Below are positions 6,778 through 7,652 of a stretch of 7,652 bases of DNA, piece by piece. The stretch spans positions 1 to 7,652 of the forward strand of contig JAGWMH010000083.1 in the NCBI GenBank assembly GCA_028871775.1. The letters are read 5' to 3'. How positions within the stretch are numbered: position 1 is the stretch's first letter; every line of letters begins with the position of its first letter. The stretch is from Betaproteobacteria bacterium. GTDB lineage: Bacteria > Pseudomonadota > Gammaproteobacteria > Burkholderiales > Gallionellaceae. The notes under the pieces are model-generated. The model saw nothing but the letters and a program-made list of their open reading frames with translations, did no database searches and was not told the DNA's origin. The position numbers and the translations under genes are program-made.

Positions 6778-6788
6778 ATGATTTGAAG
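6778..6788 (-). repeat. candidate right subterminal inverted repeat of IS110 element
   Basis: ATGATTTGAAG is the inverted partner of 5409-5419, with 9 of 11 positions matching. It lies 277 bases after the transposase stop. If IS1111 rules hold, the true right end would be a few bases beyond it. Confidence 0.4.
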
Positions 6789-6840
6789 AAACGGGTGCGG
6801 TTCAACAACTGCGGCGGGGATGTTGGAAGATTTAAAAACC

Positions 6841-6856
6841 GGCGGCTGATGCCGCC
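6841..6856. repeat. GC-rich perfect hairpin GGCGGC/GCCGCC
   Basis: GGCGGC (6841-6846), loop TGAT, GCCGCC (6851-6856) forms a perfect 6-bp stem. It is not followed by a T-run, so it is not a typical terminator. The same two six-base arms form the hairpin at 6696-6710 inside the element. It could be a REP-like sequence, part of the target, or an extension of the insertion sequence beyond the proposed right end. Confidence 0.5.
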
Positions 6857-6991
6857 ATGGGATTGTTTACTCGCTTGACGCAGGTCGGCTTGTACCCCCG
6901 CGAGCTGGAGTTCATATGCAAATCGGGGGAAGTAGTGGTTGGGCAAAGACTGCAAAGGTTCATTAATAAGTCCGGTGCATTTTGATTGCAG

Positions 6992-7005
6992 TTGATCTAT
7001 ATCAA
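6992..7005 (+). promoter_or_regulatory. FNR/ANR-type operator
   Basis: TTGATCTATATCAA matches the FNR/ANR consensus TTGAT-N4-ATCAA at all ten fixed positions. A further TTGAT lies ten bases upstream (6982-6986). If FNR acts here as a class II activator (centre 41.5 bases before the start), transcription would begin near 7040, and GAGAAT at 7028-7033 could serve as the -10. The site would switch on the small-protein and oxidase-like genes downstream when oxygen is low. Dnr/Nnr-type NO sensors recognise a very similar sequence. Confidence 0.8.
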
Positions 7006-7027
7006 ACAAATCTCATGTTCAGGCAAC

Positions 7028-7033
7028 GAGAAT
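7028..7033 (+). promoter_or_regulatory. possible -10 element of FNR-dependent promoter
   Basis: GAGAAT matches the -10 consensus at four of six positions and lies at the distance expected from the FNR box for class II activation. It is weak by itself, which is usual for activator-dependent promoters. Confidence 0.3.
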
Positions 7034-7112
7034 TGCCAAAATGAAAAGATTGTTGTAAAGTTGTATCCGAAATGCACATACTGTCATTAACTTTATGAAG
7101 CTGGGGTGGCTG

Positions 7113-7256
7113 ATGGAAGCAACAAGGCAAGACAGGGCAGAAGCAACGGCCATTGGGCAAAGAACCGAGATGTCCAAATGGCGTATGAGTTTTATAGGCA
7201 GCGCGATTCTTACAGCTATCTATATAGTCTGGGGTATCGTCAAAATAATTTCGTAG
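7113..7256 (+). CDS. small single-helix membrane protein (unrecognised)
   Basis: I do not recognise this 47-residue frame. The first half is polar and charged (MEATRQDRAEATAIGQRTEM). Then comes SKWRMSF and one membrane helix of about 18 residues (FIGSAILTAIYIVWGIVKII) ending at the C-terminus. The ATG at 7113 has a GGGGTGG stretch a few bases upstream, closer than ideal. An in-frame ATG at 7095 would give 53 residues but lacks a ribosome binding site. It is the first gene after the FNR box and is followed 52 bases later by a second tiny membrane protein with a similar helix (YIVWGIVKI here, YVLWGIMEI there). Position suggests a small subunit or assembly factor of the oxidase-like complex downstream; this is inference. 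Confidence 0.6.
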   Translation: MEATRQDRAEATAIGQRTEMSKWRMSFIGSAILTAIYIVWGIVKIIS

Positions 7257-7308
7257 TTGGGATTTTTTGGGTTGTTTTTTTATCTTTTGTCGTGCCAGGG
7301 AGGCCATT

Positions 7309-7476
7309 ATGTCATCTGTAGATTCTTCTAGTTATGAAGGAAGTTTTAGACCCACCGTCTTGCAGCGCATCCTCGATGATATCAACTTTATAATGATGTT
7401 GGGGTTGGTGGTGCCAACGGTGTTTTACGTGCTGTGGGGGATCATGGAAATCGTCACTATCCCGTTGGCCAAATAA
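7309..7476 (+). CDS. small single-helix membrane protein upstream of oxidase-like subunit II
   Basis: This 55-residue protein has an excellent start: GGGAGG (7298-7303) five bases before the ATG. The N-terminal 25 residues are polar (SSVDSSSYEGSFRPTVLQ), followed by one membrane helix at about residues 27-50 (NFIMMLGLVVPTVFYVLWGI). I recognise no family. The helix end YVLWGIMEIV resembles YIVWGIVKII in the preceding small protein, so the two may be distant paralogues. The next gene starts 46 bases downstream with its own strong ribosome binding site, suggesting one operon. It may be a small subunit of the heme-copper-oxidase-like complex. Confidence 0.78.
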   Translation: MSSVDSSSYEGSFRPTVLQRILDDINFIMMLGLVVPTVFYVLWGIMEIVTIPLAK

Positions 7477-7522
7477 CCGCTTGCGCTGAAATTTATTTTT
7501 TATTTTTTAAGAGGGGGCTTCA

Positions 7523-7652
7523 ATGGGTTATTCATTTACACCGCCTGCAAAAAATTGGGCAACCGAGCCAATCGAGCGCACCGAAATCCTGTGGATTACG
7601 ATCGCAGGCTTATGGTGCCTTTTCATGTTTGGCTGGATGATTGCCTGGCACT
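7523..7652 (+). CDS. probable heme-copper oxidase subunit II, N-terminal part
   Basis: Only 43 codons lie within the window. The start has a strong ribosome binding site, GAGGGG (7511-7516), six bases before the ATG. The protein begins with a short polar segment containing FTPPAKNWATEPIERTE and goes straight into a membrane helix (ILWITIAGLWCLFMFGWMIA) that ends in WH. This layout resembles the N-terminus of subunit II of alternative, B-type-like cytochrome c oxidases or the related sNOR proteins, in which the first helix anchors a periplasmic cupredoxin domain. The cupredoxin domain and any CuA ligands are outside the window, so the call rests on pattern and context (FNR box, nearby sco-like gene). 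Confidence 0.5.
   Translation, partial: MGYSFTPPAKNWATEPIERTEILWITIAGLWCLFMFGWMIAWH

Larger units (their letters stand above)
5409..6788 (+). mobile_element. IS110-family insertion sequence, probably IS1111 subgroup
   Basis: An intact IS110-type transposase (5496-6500) is flanked by non-coding DNA: a folded leader on the left and about 280 bases without a convincing gene on the right. The only inverted pair I could find outside both is an imperfect 11-bp repeat, 5409-5419 versus 6778-6788, with 9 of 11 positions matching. IS1111-subgroup elements have such subterminal repeats set a few bases inside the true ends and a guide RNA encoded downstream of the transposase, so the true element may extend several bases beyond these limits. 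No target duplication is expected beyond a short core. The boundaries are by-eye inference; the presence of the element is secure. Confidence 0.72.
6789..7112. other. intergenic region upstream of the FNR-controlled small-protein operon
   Basis: This stretch of about 320 bases has no convincing gene. A 42-codon plus-strand frame at 6857-6985 lacks a ribosome binding site and resembles nothing I recognise. The region holds a GC-rich hairpin (6841-6856) and the FNR-type operator (6992-7005) with a possible -10 at 7028-7033. The part to about 6960 is mixed in composition, while the part after it is AT-rich, as expected for a promoter. Confidence 0.6.

Noticed and set aside
6857..6985. 42-codon plus-strand frame starting MGLFTRLTQVGL
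   Set aside because: No ribosome binding site and no recognised family. It starts inside a palindrome-rich stretch.
6449..7009. Minus-strand frame of 186 codons over the IS 3' part and the FNR box
   Set aside because: It crosses the end of the transposase and the proposed IS boundary, has odd composition, and would place the FNR box at its start codon region. Taken as chance.
7106..7321. 71-codon plus-strand frame overlapping the small membrane proteins
   Set aside because: It overlaps both better-supported small genes in another frame, has no good start signal and runs past the strong ribosome binding site at 7298-7303.

Overview
The window looks like chromosome from a Gram-negative proteobacterium. 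The best guess is a betaproteobacterium that respires with ubiquinone at low oxygen. The evidence is the UbiT/UbiU/UbiV anaerobic ubiquinone proteins, a Sco-type lipoprotein, a SirB2-family membrane protein, and the start of a heme-copper-oxidase-like subunit II behind a perfect FNR-type operator. The genus cannot be read from this window.

Layout: (1) Positions 1-3181, minus strand: a compact gene string in the order yhcC-like radical SAM gene, ubiU, ubiV, ubiT (truncated by the window edge). The first three genes overlap by 11 and 4 bases, which implies one transcript. UbiU and UbiV keep all the cysteines that correspond to the Fe-S ligands of the E. coli proteins. (2) 3168-3599: no firm gene; a possible decayed YdaS/Cro-like helix-turn-helix reading frame lies directly upstream of yhcC. 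(3) 3600-4205, minus: a Sco1/SenC copper-chaperone lipoprotein. (4) 4396-4782, plus: a SirB2-family four-helix membrane protein. (5) 4793-5347, minus: a secreted protein with a VasI/TagO-like domain, with no other type VI secretion gene in view. (6) About 5409-6788: an IS110-family insertion sequence. It has an intact DEDD transposase, a strongly folded leader that can hide the transposase ribosome binding site, imperfect 11-bp subterminal inverted repeats, and a gene-free 3' part. The long 3' part and subterminal repeats suggest the IS1111 subgroup, whose guide RNA lies downstream of the transposase. (7) 6789-7652, plus: an intergenic region with a perfect FNR/ANR box, then two tiny single-helix membrane proteins with a shared helix motif, then the start of a subunit II-like protein.

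Several genes fit one theme, respiration under low oxygen: quinone made without O2 (UbiTUV), copper delivery to a terminal oxidase (Sco), and an FNR-type promoter ahead of an oxidase-like operon. The IS110 element sits between the vasI-like gene and the FNR-controlled operon. The most interesting points are the two small membrane proteins ahead of the oxidase-like gene, and the structured non-coding parts of the IS110 element.
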